Shown in pieces: positions 1-9,733 of a DNA stretch of 64,000 nt. The position numbers were made by a program, and so were the translations under genes. This DNA is from Geotalea sp. SG265 (GTDB lineage: Bacteria > Desulfobacterota > Desulfuromonadia > Geobacterales > Geobacteraceae), in the NCBI RefSeq assembly GCF_022808985.1, contig NZ_JAKZFT010000009.1:82074-146073 (forward strand), read 5' to 3'. Within the stretch, counting starts at the first letter, position 1. Every line of letters begins with the position of its first letter. The notes beneath the pieces are model-generated. The model did not search any database, was not told where the DNA came from, and saw only the letters and a list, made by a program, of their open reading frames with translations.

Positions 1-1
1 T

Positions 2-2308
2 GCTGAAGAGGCGCGGGTGGCCATCGTCGATGACGGTCACCTGGTGGAGCTGGATATCGAGATTGCCGGGAGCGAACAGACTCGCGGCAACGTCTACAAA
101 GGTGTGGTGGTCCGGGTGGAACCGGGGCTGCAGGCGGCCTTCGTGGACATAGGCCACAAAAAGCTGGGATTTCTCCAGATGGGGGAGATCCACCCGGAAA
201 ACTGGCACTGGCGCGACGACGTGCCGGAAGAGCAGCGCAACCGGCGTCCGCGCATCCAGGAGATCCTCCGCCGTGGGCAGGAACTCATCGTCCAGGTGGA
301 AAAGGGGGAGCGGGACAACAAGGGTGCTGCCCTGACCACTTACATCTCCCTGCCGGGGCGCTACATGGTGCTCATGCCCGGCAGCGACTCCGCCGGTATT
401 TCCCGCAAGGTGGAGAGCGAGAGCGAACGGAAGAAGCTGAAGGAGCTGGTGGCCTCCCTGGAGATACCCGAGGGAATCGGCTACATCATGCGCACCGAAG
501 CGGTGGGGCGGACGAAAACCGAGCTGGGCAAGGACCTCCAGTACCTGGTGAATCTCTACAATGAGATCAAGGAAAAAGGGGCTGAGATAAAAGGGGCGGG
601 TCTCATCTACCAGGAATCGGACCTGGTGATCCGCACCATCCGCGATTATTTCACCGCCGAAATAGACGAAGTGCTGGTTGACAGCAAGGATGTCTACAAG
701 CAGGCCCGGGCCTTTTTCAAGCAGACCATGCCCAAAAATGAAAAACTGGTGAAGATGCACCAGGAAAAACGGCCGATCTTTTCCCGTTTCCAGCTTGAAG
801 AGCAGATCGATCTCATCTACGAGAAAAAGGTCCCCCTTAAATCGGGGGGCTCCATCTTCATCGAACCCACCGAAGCCCTTGTCTCCATAGACGTCAACTC
901 GGGAAAATCCACCGGCGAAAAGGGTGTCGAGGACACCGCCTTCAAAACCAACCTGGAGGCGGCTGCCGAGGCGGCACGGCAACTGCGGCTGCGCGACCTT
1001 GGCGGGCTGATCGTCATCGACTTCATCGATATGCGTGAGCGCAAGCATAACGCTGAGGTTGAGAAGGCGCTCAAGGCGGCTCTCAAGGGGGACAAAGCCC
1101 GGGTCACCGTGGGCAAGATCTCCCAGTTCGGCCTCCTGGAGATGTCCCGGCAGCGGATCAAGCAGACCCTCAACCAGGCCAGTTCCCTGGAATGCCCCCA
1201 TTGCGAGGGGCGGGGCAAGGTCAAGTCGGTGGAGGCCATGGCACTTGCCTTCCTGCGCAAGGTGCACGCCGCGGCAGCCAAAGGGACCGTCGCCGAGGTG
1301 CGGGGAGGCCTGCCCCTGGAGGTGGCCTACTACCTGTTGAACCGCAAGAAACGGGAGCTTGCACAGATCGAGACCGATTACGACATGGAGGTGACCGTCA
1401 AGGGAAAACCTTCCTTCCTCTTGAACCAGATAGAGGTCGACCTGGTCAAGCGGGAGCGGCCGTTTACGGAGGAAATCGCTCCGGAGGTGCCACAGCCTGA
1501 GGCCGGCGTGCCGCCTCTGGCGGCAGCGGCGGCGGAAGCGCCACCTGCGGAAGAGGGTAAGGCGAAGAAAAAGCGGCGGCGCAAGAAAAAACATCATGGC
1601 GAAGGTGAAGCCGTGGTTGTCGCCGAGGTTGCAGTGCCCCCCCTGGAAGAGGGTGCAGCTGAAGCTGCTCCGGTTCCCGCCGAGATTCCCGGAGCCATCG
1701 AACTCGGACCGGAAGCGACTCTTGAAGAGCCTAAGAAAAAGCGCCGGCGCAGAAGACGCCGGGGCAAAGGGGGTGCCGAGGCGCCGGCTACGGTGGAGGC
1801 GGCAGAAGGCGCGGAAGCTCCCGTTGCGGCAGAAGAGCCGATTGAGGAGCATCCGGCCGAGGCGGTTGCAACGGAAGAGCCCCACGGCGAAGAAGGGAAG
1901 AAGAAGCGCCGCCGCCGGCGCAAGCGGGGGGGCAAGGCTGCTCCCGAGGCGGTGGCAGAGGGGGCAATGGCCGAGCCCTTAGCGGAGGCTGCTGCTCCGT
2001 TGCCGCCCCAGCCTGAGAAACCGGCGGAAGCGCCCGCAGCCGAAAAGCCGAAAAAACCCCGCGCGCCGCGCAAAAAGAAACCGGCGGCTGAGGTGGAGGC
2101 ACAGGCGGCACCGGCACCGGTGGAACAAGCGGCGCCTGCTCCGGCGGAGGCGCCGGAAAAGCCGGCAAAGGCGAAACGGGCCCCGCGACCGCGGAAAAAA
2201 GCGGCTGAAGTTGCCGAGGCACCCCAGGCTGAAGCGGTTGCAGAAGCGGAGAAGCCGAAGCGGAAACGGGCACCACGGAAGAAGAAAGAGGAAACACCGG
2301 CTGAGTAA
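2..2308 (+). CDS. rng: Ribonuclease E/G family endoribonuclease, 5' end outside window
   Basis: Single-strand-specific endoribonuclease for rRNA and mRNA processing, acting in the cytoplasm. The frame is open to the left edge (it reads AEEARVAIVDDG), so the N-terminus is missing. The catalytic aspartates lie in SIDVNSGKS (codon at 890) and IDFIDM (near 1018). The Zn-link motif ECPHCEGRG is near 1190. After about base 1480 the protein becomes a roughly 275-residue low-complexity tail of Ala/Glu/Pro stretches broken by six or so basic clusters such as KKKRRRKKK and KKPRAPRKKK. Such a tail resembles the RNA-binding or scaffold tails of RNase E rather than short RNase G, so the symbol is uncertain between rng and rne. 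The catalytic core assignment is firm; the role of the tail is inference. Confidence 0.95.
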   Translation, partial: AEEARVAIVDDGHLVELDIEIAGSEQTRGNVYKGVVVRVEPGLQAAFVDIGHKKLGFLQMGEIHPENWHWRDDVPEEQRNRRPRIQEILRRGQELIVQVEKGERDNKGAALTTYISLPGRYMVLMPGSDSAGISRKVESESERKKLKELVASLEIPEGIGYIMRTEAVGRTKTELGKDLQYLVNLYNEIKEKGAEIKGAGLIYQESDLVIRTIRDYFTAEIDEVLVDSKDVYKQARAFFKQTMPKNEKLVKMHQEKRPIFSRFQLEEQIDLIYEKKVPLKSGGSIFIEPTEALVSIDVNSGKSTGEKGVEDTAFKTNLEAAAEAARQLRLRDLGGLIVIDFIDMRERKHNAEVEKALKAALKGDKARVTVGKISQFGLLEMSRQRIKQTLNQASSLECPHCEGRGKVKSVEAMALAFLRKVHAAAAKGTVAEVRGGLPLEVAYYLLNRKKRELAQIETDYDMEVTVKGKPSFLLNQIEVDLVKRERPFTEEIAPEVPQPEAGVPPLAAAAAEAPPAEEGKAKKKRRRKKKHHGEGEAVVVAEVAVPPLEEGAAEAAPVPAEIPGAIELGPEATLEEPKKKRRRRRRRGKGGAEAPATVEAAEGAEAPVAAEEPIEEHPAEAVATEEPHGEEGKKKRRRRRKRGGKAAPEAVAEGAMAEPLAEAAAPLPPQPEKPAEAPAAEKPKKPRAPRKKKPAAEVEAQAAPAPVEQAAPAPAEAPEKPAKAKRAPRPRKKAAEVAEAPQAEAVAEAEKPKRKRAPRKKKEETPAE

Positions 2309-2336
2309 ACCTGAATCTGTCTCCCCGGGAGGATAT

Positions 2337-3158
2337 ATGAAGATTCTGGCAATGGTGACGGCTACGGTTTGTCTTATTGCATCCACCGCCGGTGCCGCGC
2401 AGTTCGGCGGTGTTGAGGAAATCTCCGCCTACCTGGCCCCCCATTACTTCCAATGGGAAGAATTTCACCAGGGGGAGAAGCTGCTCCGGGAGCAGGGCTG
2501 GTTGATGGGGGCGGGTGGAACTGCCCGGGTGAACCTGTTGAAAGCGGAAGCCGGTTCCCTTATGGCGACGGGCCGGGCGGAGCTTTTCGGCGGGATAGTG
2601 GACTACGATGGCCAGACCCAGGGGCCGGACAACCTGCCGGTGAAAACTGACGTCAATTACTTCGGCACCAGGGAAGATGTGGATCTGGGCTGGCGTATTT
2701 CCCAGCAGAAGCTCTCCGTGGAACCCTTCTTCGGTCTCGGCGCCCGCTGGTGGTTGAGGGATCTGGATGATTCCACGACGGTCAACCGGTCGGGTGTACC
2801 GGTGATGGTAAACGGCTATACCGAGGACTGGCGCAGCTTCTATCTGCGCCTGGGGGGACGGTTCGACGTTGTCCTTACCGACGACTGGCGCCTTTTTGCC
2901 GAAGGGGGAGCCAAATACCCCTTCTACACGGAAAACGCCGTGGAAATTTCCGGCGACGACGTCACCATCAAGCCAGATGGAAGGTGGTCCGGCTTTGCCG
3001 AGGTGGGGGCCCGATACAATAAGCTGAAGCTGAGCCTCTTTTACGAGGGATTCCGCTACGACCAGTCCCCCGGGGTTGTTGTAGGCACCTTCCGCTATTT
3101 CCAGCCGATCTCCAAGTCTGACATTTTCGGCCTTCGTTTTGGATGGGCATTCAGGTAG
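2337..3158 (+). CDS. Predicted outer-membrane beta-barrel protein
   Basis: 273-residue protein of unknown function. The start at 2337 is preceded by GGGAGGA and gives a signal peptide (MKILAMVTATVCLIASTAGA, cut before AQF). An upstream in-frame start would overlap the RNase gene and spoil the signal peptide. The mature part alternates short amphipathic strands rich in Gly, Tyr, Trp and Phe and ends RFGWAFR, with aromatic residues near the C-terminus as in outer-membrane barrels. No enzymatic motif is visible. It sits 28 bp after the RNase gene and 1 bp before crcB, so it is probably co-transcribed. Barrel topology is inferred from composition only. Confidence 0.75.
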   Translation: MKILAMVTATVCLIASTAGAAQFGGVEEISAYLAPHYFQWEEFHQGEKLLREQGWLMGAGGTARVNLLKAEAGSLMATGRAELFGGIVDYDGQTQGPDNLPVKTDVNYFGTREDVDLGWRISQQKLSVEPFFGLGARWWLRDLDDSTTVNRSGVPVMVNGYTEDWRSFYLRLGGRFDVVLTDDWRLFAEGGAKYPFYTENAVEISGDDVTIKPDGRWSGFAEVGARYNKLKLSLFYEGFRYDQSPGVVVGTFRYFQPISKSDIFGLRFGWAFR

Positions 3159-3159
3159 C

Positions 3160-3534
3160 ATGCTGACATTTTTCTTCATAGCGCTGCTCGGCGCCCTTGG
3201 CTGTCTCTCCCGCTACTACCTTTCCGGCTGGGTCTACGACATCTGCGGCAGATCCTTTCCCTACGGCACCTTTGCCGTCAATATCGTCGGCGCCTTTCTC
3301 ATCGGCCTTATCATGGAATTCTCCATGCGCAGCACCCTGGTGCCGCCCCAGTTGCGGGTGGGGCTCACCATCGGCTTCCTTGGCGGGCTGACCACTTTTT
3401 CCACCTTCAGCTATGAAACCTTTCGCCTCCTTGAGGATGGCGAACTGCTGATAGCATCAGCGAACGTGCTTGCCAGCGTCCTGGTCTGCCTGGTCTTCAC
3501 CTGGCTGGGGATTCTGGCAGCCCGATCTCTATGA
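3160..3534 (+). CDS. crcB: Fluoride-specific ion channel CrcB/Fluc
   Basis: 124-residue membrane protein with four hydrophobic segments that exports fluoride through a dual-topology dimer. Family signatures are GTFAVNIVGAFLIG (pore Asn) and the TM3 break GGLTTFSTFSYE carrying the Phe-box and Na-site Thr residues. The start at 3160 follows the upstream stop by one base. A longer frame from 3139 would add residues from within the upstream gene. The next gene begins at or just after its stop. No fluoride riboswitch is visible upstream, because that DNA is coding. Confidence 0.92.
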   Translation: MLTFFFIALLGALGCLSRYYLSGWVYDICGRSFPYGTFAVNIVGAFLIGLIMEFSMRSTLVPPQLRVGLTIGFLGGLTTFSTFSYETFRLLEDGELLIASANVLASVLVCLVFTWLGILAARSL

Positions 3535-3557
3535 ATGCATCGAAGGGAGGCATGACC

Positions 3558-3902
3558 ATGACCAAACTGACCGGCGAACAGGTACTGATGCGGATCTTCA
3601 TCGGCGAAAGCGACCGCCACGGTCATGTGCCCCTCTATGAAGCACTGGTGGAGCTGTTCCGCAGGGAGGGTCTGGCCGGGGCAACTGTCATACGTTGCAT
3701 TGCCGGTTTCGGTGCCCACAGCGTCTACCATACGGACAAACTGCTGCGCCTCTCCACGGACCTTCCGGTCATCGTCGAGGTGGTGGACAGCCAGGAGAAA
3801 ATCGATGCCGTCATGCCCCGTATCGACCAAATGATGGACGGCGGCATGATCACCCTGGAAAAGGCCACCGTGATCCGTTATAGCCACCACGCCAATAGGT
3901 AA
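3558..3902 (+). CDS. DUF190 family protein
   Basis: 114-residue cytoplasmic protein of the DUF190 family, a ferredoxin-like (PII-like) fold of unknown function that is often encoded beside crcB. Visible signatures are MRIFIGESDRHGHVPLYEALV and GLAGATVIRCIAGFG. Three in-frame ATGs exist (3531, 3552, 3558). The GGGAGG at 3545-3550 is ideally spaced for 3558, while 3531 overlaps the crcB stop and would imply translational coupling. A role in fluoride handling is suggested only by the neighbourhood. Confidence 0.85.
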   Translation: MTKLTGEQVLMRIFIGESDRHGHVPLYEALVELFRREGLAGATVIRCIAGFGAHSVYHTDKLLRLSTDLPVIVEVVDSQEKIDAVMPRIDQMMDGGMITLEKATVIRYSHHANR

Positions 3903-3927
3903 AAGTTTCAGGCAACTCTCCAAGGAT

Positions 3928-4098
3928 GGCTGTCGGGGCTTCGGGAGTAAGTGACCGAGCCGCAGCGGCGAGCGGACACCCGCCGTACGGTTACTGAAAG
4001 GGTAACCGGTGTAAATCCGCATCGGGATTGCTCAGGCTGGCGACGGTGCAAGGTCCGCAGCTGTGGCGACCGAGCGAACGGACGAAGTCCCGGCAGCC
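3928..4098 (+). repeat. Dispersed structured element, copy A (171 bp)
   Basis: One of five related intergenic elements in the window. The two 16-nt ends (GGCTGTCGGGGCTTCG and CGAAGTCCCGGCAGCC) pair completely, with two G-U pairs. Inside are the conserved blocks AGCGGCGAGCGGACACCCGCC and GCAAGGTCCGCAGCTGTGGCGA. The middle (about 3985-4050) differs from the other copies. The element lies between the DUF190 gene and sucA, in the same direction. Function unknown. Confidence 0.8.
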
Positions 4099-4153
4099 AT
4101 CCCGCCTCCTTTCTCATCCATCAGAGAAAAAGATCCCCCGTTTTCCACGAAGG

Positions 4154-4181
4154 TTGCATCACCTCCCCCCTCTGCTATACT
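4154..4181 (+). promoter_or_regulatory. Probable sigma-70 promoter of the sucA cluster
   Basis: TTGCAT, 16-bp spacer, TATACT. It lies 62 bp before the sucA start and downstream of element copy A, so copy A would be outside the main transcript. Prediction by eye only. Confidence 0.5.
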
Positions 4182-4243
4182 TCTCATGAGCTTTGCCCAA
4201 CGCCCACCTGCCGTTTGCCGCCCTTCCCGTAAAGGATCAAGTG

Positions 4244-6916
4244 ATGCCATGGAATGTGAATTTCAGCCCGGAATGGATTGAAGAGCAGTACCTTATCTGG
4301 AAGGAGCATCCCGAGCGGATCCCAGCGGACCTGCAGGCTTTTTTCCGCGGCTTCGAGCTGGGGAGCGGCGGGGAAGGGAAAATCGACCAGCGCTTCGCCC
4401 TGAAGCAGTCGGCGGTGCAGTCTCTTATCTATCGTTACCGGGACATCTGCCACCTTCTTGCCTGTACCGATCCCCTCTCTCCCTGCCAAATCGACCATCC
4501 GCTGCTCAGCCTTGAGGCCTTCGGATTGGAACCTGCCGACCTGGATACGGTCTTTCATACCCGCCGATTCATGAAGGAAAGCGCCACCCTTCGTGAGATC
4601 CTGCAGGTCATGCGGGATACCTACTGCCGCTCCATCGGCGTGGAATTCATGCATATTCAGGAGCCTGCCGAACGGCAGTGGCTCATCGACCGCATGGAAC
4701 CGATAGGGAACCGGCCTTCTGTGCCTGTCGAGGAGAAGCTCGCCATTGCCGGGCAGATTTACGAGGCATCACTCTTCGAGGCGTTCCTCAACCGGAAGTT
4801 TCCCGGCCAGACCCGCTTTTCCCTGGAAGGGGGGGAGAGCCTGATACCGCTGCTCAAATACCTGGTGGCTGAGGCGGCCCAGGGGGGAATCACCGACCTG
4901 ATCATGGGCATGCCCCACCGGGGGCGTTTGAACGTTCTGGCCAACGTCTTCGGCAAGCCGCTGGAAAACCTCTTCGCCGAATTCGGCGACAACAGCCTGC
5001 ACGGGGTCATCGGCGAGGGGGATGTGAAGTACCACAGCGGATACTCCGGTCGCTTGGAAACAGGCGGACGTTCCATCCACCTAACCCTGGCGGCCAATCC
5101 CAGTCACCTGGAGGCCATCGACCCGGTGGTGGAGGGGAAATGCCGGGCGCGCCAGGACCGCTACGGCGACAGCCGGGGTTCCAAAGTCCTGCCGGTGCTG
5201 ATCCACGGCGACGCCGCCTTCTCCGGCCAGGGGGTGGTGGCGGAAACATTCAACCTTTCCCAGCTGGAAGGCTACCGCACCGGCGGCACCGTCCATATCG
5301 TCGTCAACAACCAGATCGGTTTCACCACCCTTGCCACCGATGCCCGCTCCAGCTGCTACGCCACTGATACGGCAAAAATGGTCCAGGCGCCGGTCTTCCA
5401 CGTCCAGGGGGACGATCCCGAGGCGGTTGTCTTTGCTGGCCGGCTGGCCCTGGCGTACCGCAATACTTTCAGCCGGGACGTGGTGGTGGAGATCATCTGC
5501 TATCGCCGCTACGGCCACAACGAAGGGGACGAGCCCTATTTCACCCAGCCACTCATGTACGAAAAGATCGCCAACCGTCCTCCCCTCCACGAACTCTATG
5601 GGGCCAGGCTGCGGGAGGAGGGAATCGAGCCGGACCGACTGGAAGAGCTGTCCCGCATGGTTTCCGACCACCTCCAGAATGCATTCGGGAAGGAACCAGT
5701 CGAACACGATGAGGGGTTCAGGGAGGGATGGCAAGGGATCGAGCGGGAATATGCACCAGACAAGATCGAAACGGGAGTGGGAGGAAGAGAACCCCTTGCT
5801 GTGATGGAGAGCGTGGCTGCCTTTCCCCAGGGATTCACCCCCCATCCCAAGCTGGCTGCCCTGCTCAAACGGCGGCTCGATACGGTCAAGGAAGGAAAGC
5901 CCATCGACTGGGGCACGGCAGAGACACTGGCCTTCGGCTCGCTTTTGCAGGAAGGAATATCGCTACGCCTTTCCGGTCAGGACGTGCGGCGCGGCACTTT
6001 CAGCCAACGCCATTGCGCCTACTTCGATTACCAAACGGAACGGGTTCATGTGCCGTTGGCGGCCCTGTCCAAGGACCAGGCCCAGTTCAACGCCTACGAC
6101 AGCATGCTTTCAGAATATGCCGTGCTCGGCTTCGAATACGGCTACTCCGTCGAATTGCCTCTGGGGCTGACGATCTGGGAGGCCCAGTATGGCGATTTCG
6201 CCAATGGTGCCCAGGTGGTCATCGACCAGTTCATCGCCTCGGGGGCGAGCAAATGGGACCGGGGGAGCGGTCTGGTGATGCTGCTTCCCCACGGCTACGA
6301 AGGGCAGGGGGCCGAACATTCCAGCGCCAGGATCGAGAGATTTCTCCAACTCTGCGCCATGAACAACATGCAGATTGTCTTTCCCTCCACTCCTGCCCAG
6401 TATTTCCATCTCCTGCGGCGCCAGGCCAAACAACCCTTCAGACGGCCGTTGATCGTCTTCACCCCAAAGAGCCTGCTTCGCCATCCCCTCTGCGTGTCGA
6501 GCCCGACCGACCTGGAGAGCGGCTGGTTCAGGGAAATTCTGCCAGGGGAAGACAACCCGGACAAAGTCCGCCGGGTGCTGGTCTGCTCCGGGAAGATCTA
6601 CTTTGAACTGCTCAAGGCAAAGCAGGATGCGGGAAGGGACGACGTGGCCCTGGTGCGGATCGAACAGCTCTATCCCCTGCGCCTGGATCTCCTGCGGGAT
6701 GCCCTTTCTCGCTATGGTCAGGCGGAATTCCGCTGGGTTCAGGAGGAACCCCGCAACATGGGGGCATGGATCTTCATCCGGCCCTACCTGGAAGAGATCG
6801 TCGGCACAGCGGTTGCCTACGTGGGGAGGGAAGAGGAGGCGGCGCCGGCGGTGGGTTCCCATCGTCAGCACGTGATCGAGCAGGAAAAGGTGATAAATGA
6901 TGCATTTGCACAATAA
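4244..6916 (+). CDS. sucA: 2-oxoglutarate dehydrogenase E1 component
   Basis: 890-residue thiamine-diphosphate enzyme that decarboxylates 2-oxoglutarate and succinylates the lipoyl arm of SucB in the TCA cycle. Diagnostic motifs in order: [44 protein letters not shown], the ThDP/Mg motif from GDAAFSGQG to [25 protein letters not shown], and [20 protein letters not shown]. Length fits the family (about 900-950). The ATG at 4244 has AAAGGA 8 nt upstream; an upstream TTG in frame is unlikely. First gene of the sucA-sucB-lpd block. Geobacter species usually also carry a ferredoxin-linked 2-oxoglutarate oxidoreductase, so the share of flux through this enzyme cannot be told here. Confidence 0.97.
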   Translation: MPWNVNFSPEWIEEQYLIWKEHPERIPADLQAFFRGFELGSGGEGKIDQRFALKQSAVQSLIYRYRDICHLLACTDPLSPCQIDHPLLSLEAFGLEPADLDTVFHTRRFMKESATLREILQVMRDTYCRSIGVEFMHIQEPAERQWLIDRMEPIGNRPSVPVEEKLAIAGQIYEASLFEAFLNRKFPGQTRFSLEGGESLIPLLKYLVAEAAQGGITDLIMGMPHRGRLNVLANVFGKPLENLFAEFGDNSLHGVIGEGDVKYHSGYSGRLETGGRSIHLTLAANPSHLEAIDPVVEGKCRARQDRYGDSRGSKVLPVLIHGDAAFSGQGVVAETFNLSQLEGYRTGGTVHIVVNNQIGFTTLATDARSSCYATDTAKMVQAPVFHVQGDDPEAVVFAGRLALAYRNTFSRDVVVEIICYRRYGHNEGDEPYFTQPLMYEKIANRPPLHELYGARLREEGIEPDRLEELSRMVSDHLQNAFGKEPVEHDEGFREGWQGIEREYAPDKIETGVGGREPLAVMESVAAFPQGFTPHPKLAALLKRRLDTVKEGKPIDWGTAETLAFGSLLQEGISLRLSGQDVRRGTFSQRHCAYFDYQTERVHVPLAALSKDQAQFNAYDSMLSEYAVLGFEYGYSVELPLGLTIWEAQYGDFANGAQVVIDQFIASGASKWDRGSGLVMLLPHGYEGQGAEHSSARIERFLQLCAMNNMQIVFPSTPAQYFHLLRRQAKQPFRRPLIVFTPKSLLRHPLCVSSPTDLESGWFREILPGEDNPDKVRRVLVCSGKIYFELLKAKQDAGRDDVALVRIEQLYPLRLDLLRDALSRYGQAEFRWVQEEPRNMGAWIFIRPYLEEIVGTAVAYVGREEEAAPAVGSHRQHVIEQEKVINDAFAQ

Positions 6917-6972
6917 CTTTTTTATTCCCCTTCCTTGATGGAACTGGGCAGAAAATAATTTCGGAGAGAACC

Positions 6973-8172
6973 ATGGAAATAAAAGTTCCATCAGTGGGGG
7001 AATCGGTCAGCGAGGCGCTGGTGGCCAAGTGGCACAAACAGGACGGGGACCGGGTGGAGAAGGATGAGGTCCTTTGCGAGATAGAGACCGACAAGATCAC
7101 CCTGGAGATCAATGCCGACGCGGCAGGAACGCTGGCAATCCGCGCCCGTGAAGGTGAAACAGTGAAGATAGGCGCCGTCATCGGCACTATTGCCGAAGGT
7201 GAAGGGGTGAAGCCTGCCGGTGCTGCAGCGAAGGAAGCAGGCCCGGTCGAGGCGAAAGCGGCGGCAGCGGAGCCCCCCATGTCTCCGGCTGTACGCAAGA
7301 TGGCCCAGGAAAAGGGGATCAAGCCGGAAACCATCAAGGGGAGCGGCAAAGGTGGGAGGGTCACCGTGGATGACCTCCTCAAGCAGCAGGCGGCGCCGAG
7401 CCCCCAGCCGGCCCCCCAGCCAACCCTCTCTTTCAGATCCGAAGAGCACACTCCTTACCAGACCGCTCCGGAAGGCAGGATCACCCGCAAGACAATGACC
7501 CCCATCCGCAGGAAAATTGCCGAACGGCTTCTGGCGGCGCGACAGCAGACCGCCATGCTTACCACCTTCAATGAGGTGGATATGGGGCGGGTCATGGAAC
7601 TGCGCCGGCGCCACCGGGAGCAGTTGCAGAAGAAATTCGGCGTCGGCCTTGGGTTGATGCCTTTCTTCATCAGGGCCTGCGTCGATGCCCTCAAGGAGTT
7701 TCCCGCAGTCAATGCCCGTATCGACGGCGACGACATCGTCTATCAGCACTTCTATGATCTGGGCATTGCCGTCGGTGGCGAAAAGGGGTTGGTGGTGCCG
7801 GTGATACGGGATGCCGATCGTCTTTCACTAGTGGAGATGGAGCAGAAAATCGTATCGCTGGTGGCGCAGGTGGAAAAGAACCGCCTGAGCCTGGAGGATC
7901 TCACCGGCGGCACCTTCACCATCAGCAACGGCGGCGTCTACGGCTCCATGCTCAGCACCCCCATCCTCAATCCCCCACAGAGTGGCGTCCTTGGCATGCA
8001 CGCCATCCAGGAACGCCCGGTGGTGCGGGATGGGCAGGTGGTCGTCCGACCGATGATGTATCTGGCCCTTTCCTACGATCACCGTATCATCGACGGGCGG
8101 GAGGCGGTGGGGTTTCTTAAAAAAGTGAAGGAGTATATAGAAGACCCGGAAGAAATGCTGCTGGAAGGGTGA
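6973..8172 (+). CDS. sucB: 2-oxoglutarate dehydrogenase E2, dihydrolipoyl succinyltransferase
   Basis: 399-residue E2 core of the 2-oxoglutarate dehydrogenase complex, transferring succinyl from lipoyl to CoA. Residues 1-75 are a lipoyl domain with the lipoylated Lys41 in ETDKITLEI. An Ala/Glu/Pro linker follows, then a peripheral subunit-binding domain (about 103-137, [13 protein letters not shown]), then the catalytic domain ending [16 protein letters not shown] with the active-site His and Asp. GGAGAG precedes the ATG. It lies 56 bp after sucA and before lpd, fitting one transcript. The DHRIIDG context and pairing with sucA support succinyl rather than acetyl specificity. Confidence 0.95.
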   Translation: MEIKVPSVGESVSEALVAKWHKQDGDRVEKDEVLCEIETDKITLEINADAAGTLAIRAREGETVKIGAVIGTIAEGEGVKPAGAAAKEAGPVEAKAAAAEPPMSPAVRKMAQEKGIKPETIKGSGKGGRVTVDDLLKQQAAPSPQPAPQPTLSFRSEEHTPYQTAPEGRITRKTMTPIRRKIAERLLAARQQTAMLTTFNEVDMGRVMELRRRHREQLQKKFGVGLGLMPFFIRACVDALKEFPAVNARIDGDDIVYQHFYDLGIAVGGEKGLVVPVIRDADRLSLVEMEQKIVSLVAQVEKNRLSLEDLTGGTFTISNGGVYGSMLSTPILNPPQSGVLGMHAIQERPVVRDGQVVVRPMMYLALSYDHRIIDGREAVGFLKKVKEYIEDPEEMLLEG

Positions 8173-8187
8173 GAAACGCGCCCTTTC

Positions 8188-8276
8188 CGCAATATCTGCG
8201 TTGATCTTCGTGATTCCTTGTGCGGCGTACCTGATGTACGCCTCCGCGCAATCCCTCGATACGCCTTGATCTTGCG
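8188..8276. repeat. Palindromic REP-like element between sucB and lpd
   Basis: An imperfect inverted repeat whose arms start CGCAATATC and end GATCTTGCG. Its centre is CGTAC-CTGAT-GTACG flanked by GC-rich arms. A second element with the same centre (CATAC-TGAT-GTATG) and matching arm words lies at 9734-9851. Likely a dispersed intergenic palindrome that can fold in RNA; mRNA stabilisation or partial termination is possible but unproven. Confidence 0.6.
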
Positions 8277-8326
8277 AAAAAATCGCATTCCTGAAGTTTT
8301 TACAAAAGTAGATTTCGGAGGTTGTA

Positions 8327-9733
8327 ATGTCTGACGAGCTATACGATTTGATCATCATCGGTGCCGGGCCGGGTGGCTATGTGGCCGCCATCCGCGCTGC
8401 CCAGCTGGGGATGAAGGTGGCGGTGGTGGAGCGGGGTGAGCGCCTGGGTGGGGTCTGCCTCAACGAGGGGTGTATTCCCAGCAAGGCGCTGCTTGATTCC
8501 AGCGAGCTCTTTGCCCTGGCCCGGGATAAATTCGCCCTGCACGGCATCGGCGTCGGCTCTCCCACACTGGATCTGGCGAAGATGATGGCCCGCAAGGACG
8601 ATGTGGTGAAGAAGCTCACCGACGGTATCGCTTTCCTTTTCAAGAAGAACCTGATCACCCGGATGCGGGGGACGGCGAAGCTGGGCAAAGCGGAGAGCGG
8701 CGGACGGCAGGTGGTGGTATCGGGAGAAGATAGCCAAACCGTTACCGGCAAGAACATCCTCCTGGCCACCGGCAGCGAAGCGGTCCAGTTGCCCGGGCTT
8801 CCTTTCGATGGCGAGACGGTGGTCAGTGCCCGCGAAGCTCTATCCTTTCCCTCTGTGCCCGAGCACCTGCTGGTGGTGGGCGGAGGCTATATCGGCCTTG
8901 AGCTGGGGTCGGTCTGGCTGCGCCTGGAGAGCAGGGTGACGGTGGTGGAAATGCTGCCCAGCATCCTCCCCAACACGGACCGGCAGGTGGCCGATACCCT
9001 CTTGCGCTCCCTGAAAAAGCAGGGAATGACCTTCAAACTGGGGGCGAAGGTGACGGGGTTGCAGAAAAAGCAAGGCAAGGCTTCGGTGACCGTTTCAGCC
9101 GGTGAGGGGGCCGAGGAGGTTATCTGCGATCGCGTGCTGGTGGCCGTGGGAAGAAAGTCGCTGACGGCGGGGCTCGGCCTGGAAGAGGCTGGTATAGCCT
9201 TCGATGGCGGCAGGATCAGGGTTGACGAAAATTATGCCACGTCGGTCCCCGGCATCTATGCCATCGGCGACCTGATTCATGGTCCGCTTCTTGCCCATAA
9301 GGCGATGATGGAAGGGGAGGTTTTCGCCGAAAGGTTGGCTGGACAGGCCTCGGTGGTTGATTATGACTTCATACCCGGTATCATTTATACATGGCCGGAG
9401 GCGGCATCGGTGGGGAAAAGCGAGGAACAGCTGAAGACGGAAGGAGTCCCATACGCTGCCGGCCGATTCAATTTCATGGCCAACGGTCGGGCGAAATGCA
9501 TGGAAGAGACGGAAGGTTTCGTCAAGGTGCTGGCCCACAAAGAGACAGGACGGGTGCTGGGGATGCACATCATCGGCCCCCGCGCCTCGGACATGATCGC
9601 CGAAGGGGTGACGGTGATGACCTACGGCGGGACGGCGGAAGACATCGCCCTTACCTTTCATGCCCACCCGACGCTGTCGGAGGCGGTTAAGGAAGCCGCG
9701 CTGGACGTGGAAAAAAGAGCCATCCACGCCTAG
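8327..9733 (+). CDS. lpd: Dihydrolipoyl dehydrogenase (E3)
   Basis: 468-residue FAD- and NAD-dependent flavoenzyme that reoxidises dihydrolipoyl groups. The N-terminal FAD motif is GAGPGGYVAAIRAAQLG. The redox disulfide is Cys44/Cys49 in GGVCLNEGCIPSK. The NAD-binding motif is GGGYIGLELGSVW. The FAD-contact GDL motif is YAIGDLIHG, and the C-terminal His-Glu pair is in FHAHPTLSEAVKEA. GGAGG lies 6 nt before the ATG. This is the only E3 gene in a region coding E1/E2 for both 2-oxoglutarate and pyruvate dehydrogenases, so it probably serves both. Confidence 0.97.
   Translation: MSDELYDLIIIGAGPGGYVAAIRAAQLGMKVAVVERGERLGGVCLNEGCIPSKALLDSSELFALARDKFALHGIGVGSPTLDLAKMMARKDDVVKKLTDGIAFLFKKNLITRMRGTAKLGKAESGGRQVVVSGEDSQTVTGKNILLATGSEAVQLPGLPFDGETVVSAREALSFPSVPEHLLVVGGGYIGLELGSVWLRLESRVTVVEMLPSILPNTDRQVADTLLRSLKKQGMTFKLGAKVTGLQKKQGKASVTVSAGEGAEEVICDRVLVAVGRKSLTAGLGLEEAGIAFDGGRIRVDENYATSVPGIYAIGDLIHGPLLAHKAMMEGEVFAERLAGQASVVDYDFIPGIIYTWPEAASVGKSEEQLKTEGVPYAAGRFNFMANGRAKCMEETEGFVKVLAHKETGRVLGMHIIGPRASDMIAEGVTVMTYGGTAEDIALTFHAHPTLSEAVKEAALDVEKRAIHA

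Noticed and set aside
1788..3179. A 463-codon minus-strand open frame across the RNase tail and barrel gene
   Set aside because: It mirrors the repetitive basic/acidic codons of the RNase tail and crosses a well-supported + strand gene start.
3985..4050. Cobalamin-riboswitch-like words (GGTGTAAATCCG) in element copy A
   Set aside because: No B12 box (AGYCAGG-type core) or proper junction is present, the downstream gene is sucA, and the words are missing from the other copies.
4193..4243. A longer sucA from a TTG at 4193
   Set aside because: No ribosome-binding site there, and the ATG at 4244 has one with normal spacing and matches the usual E1 N-terminus.
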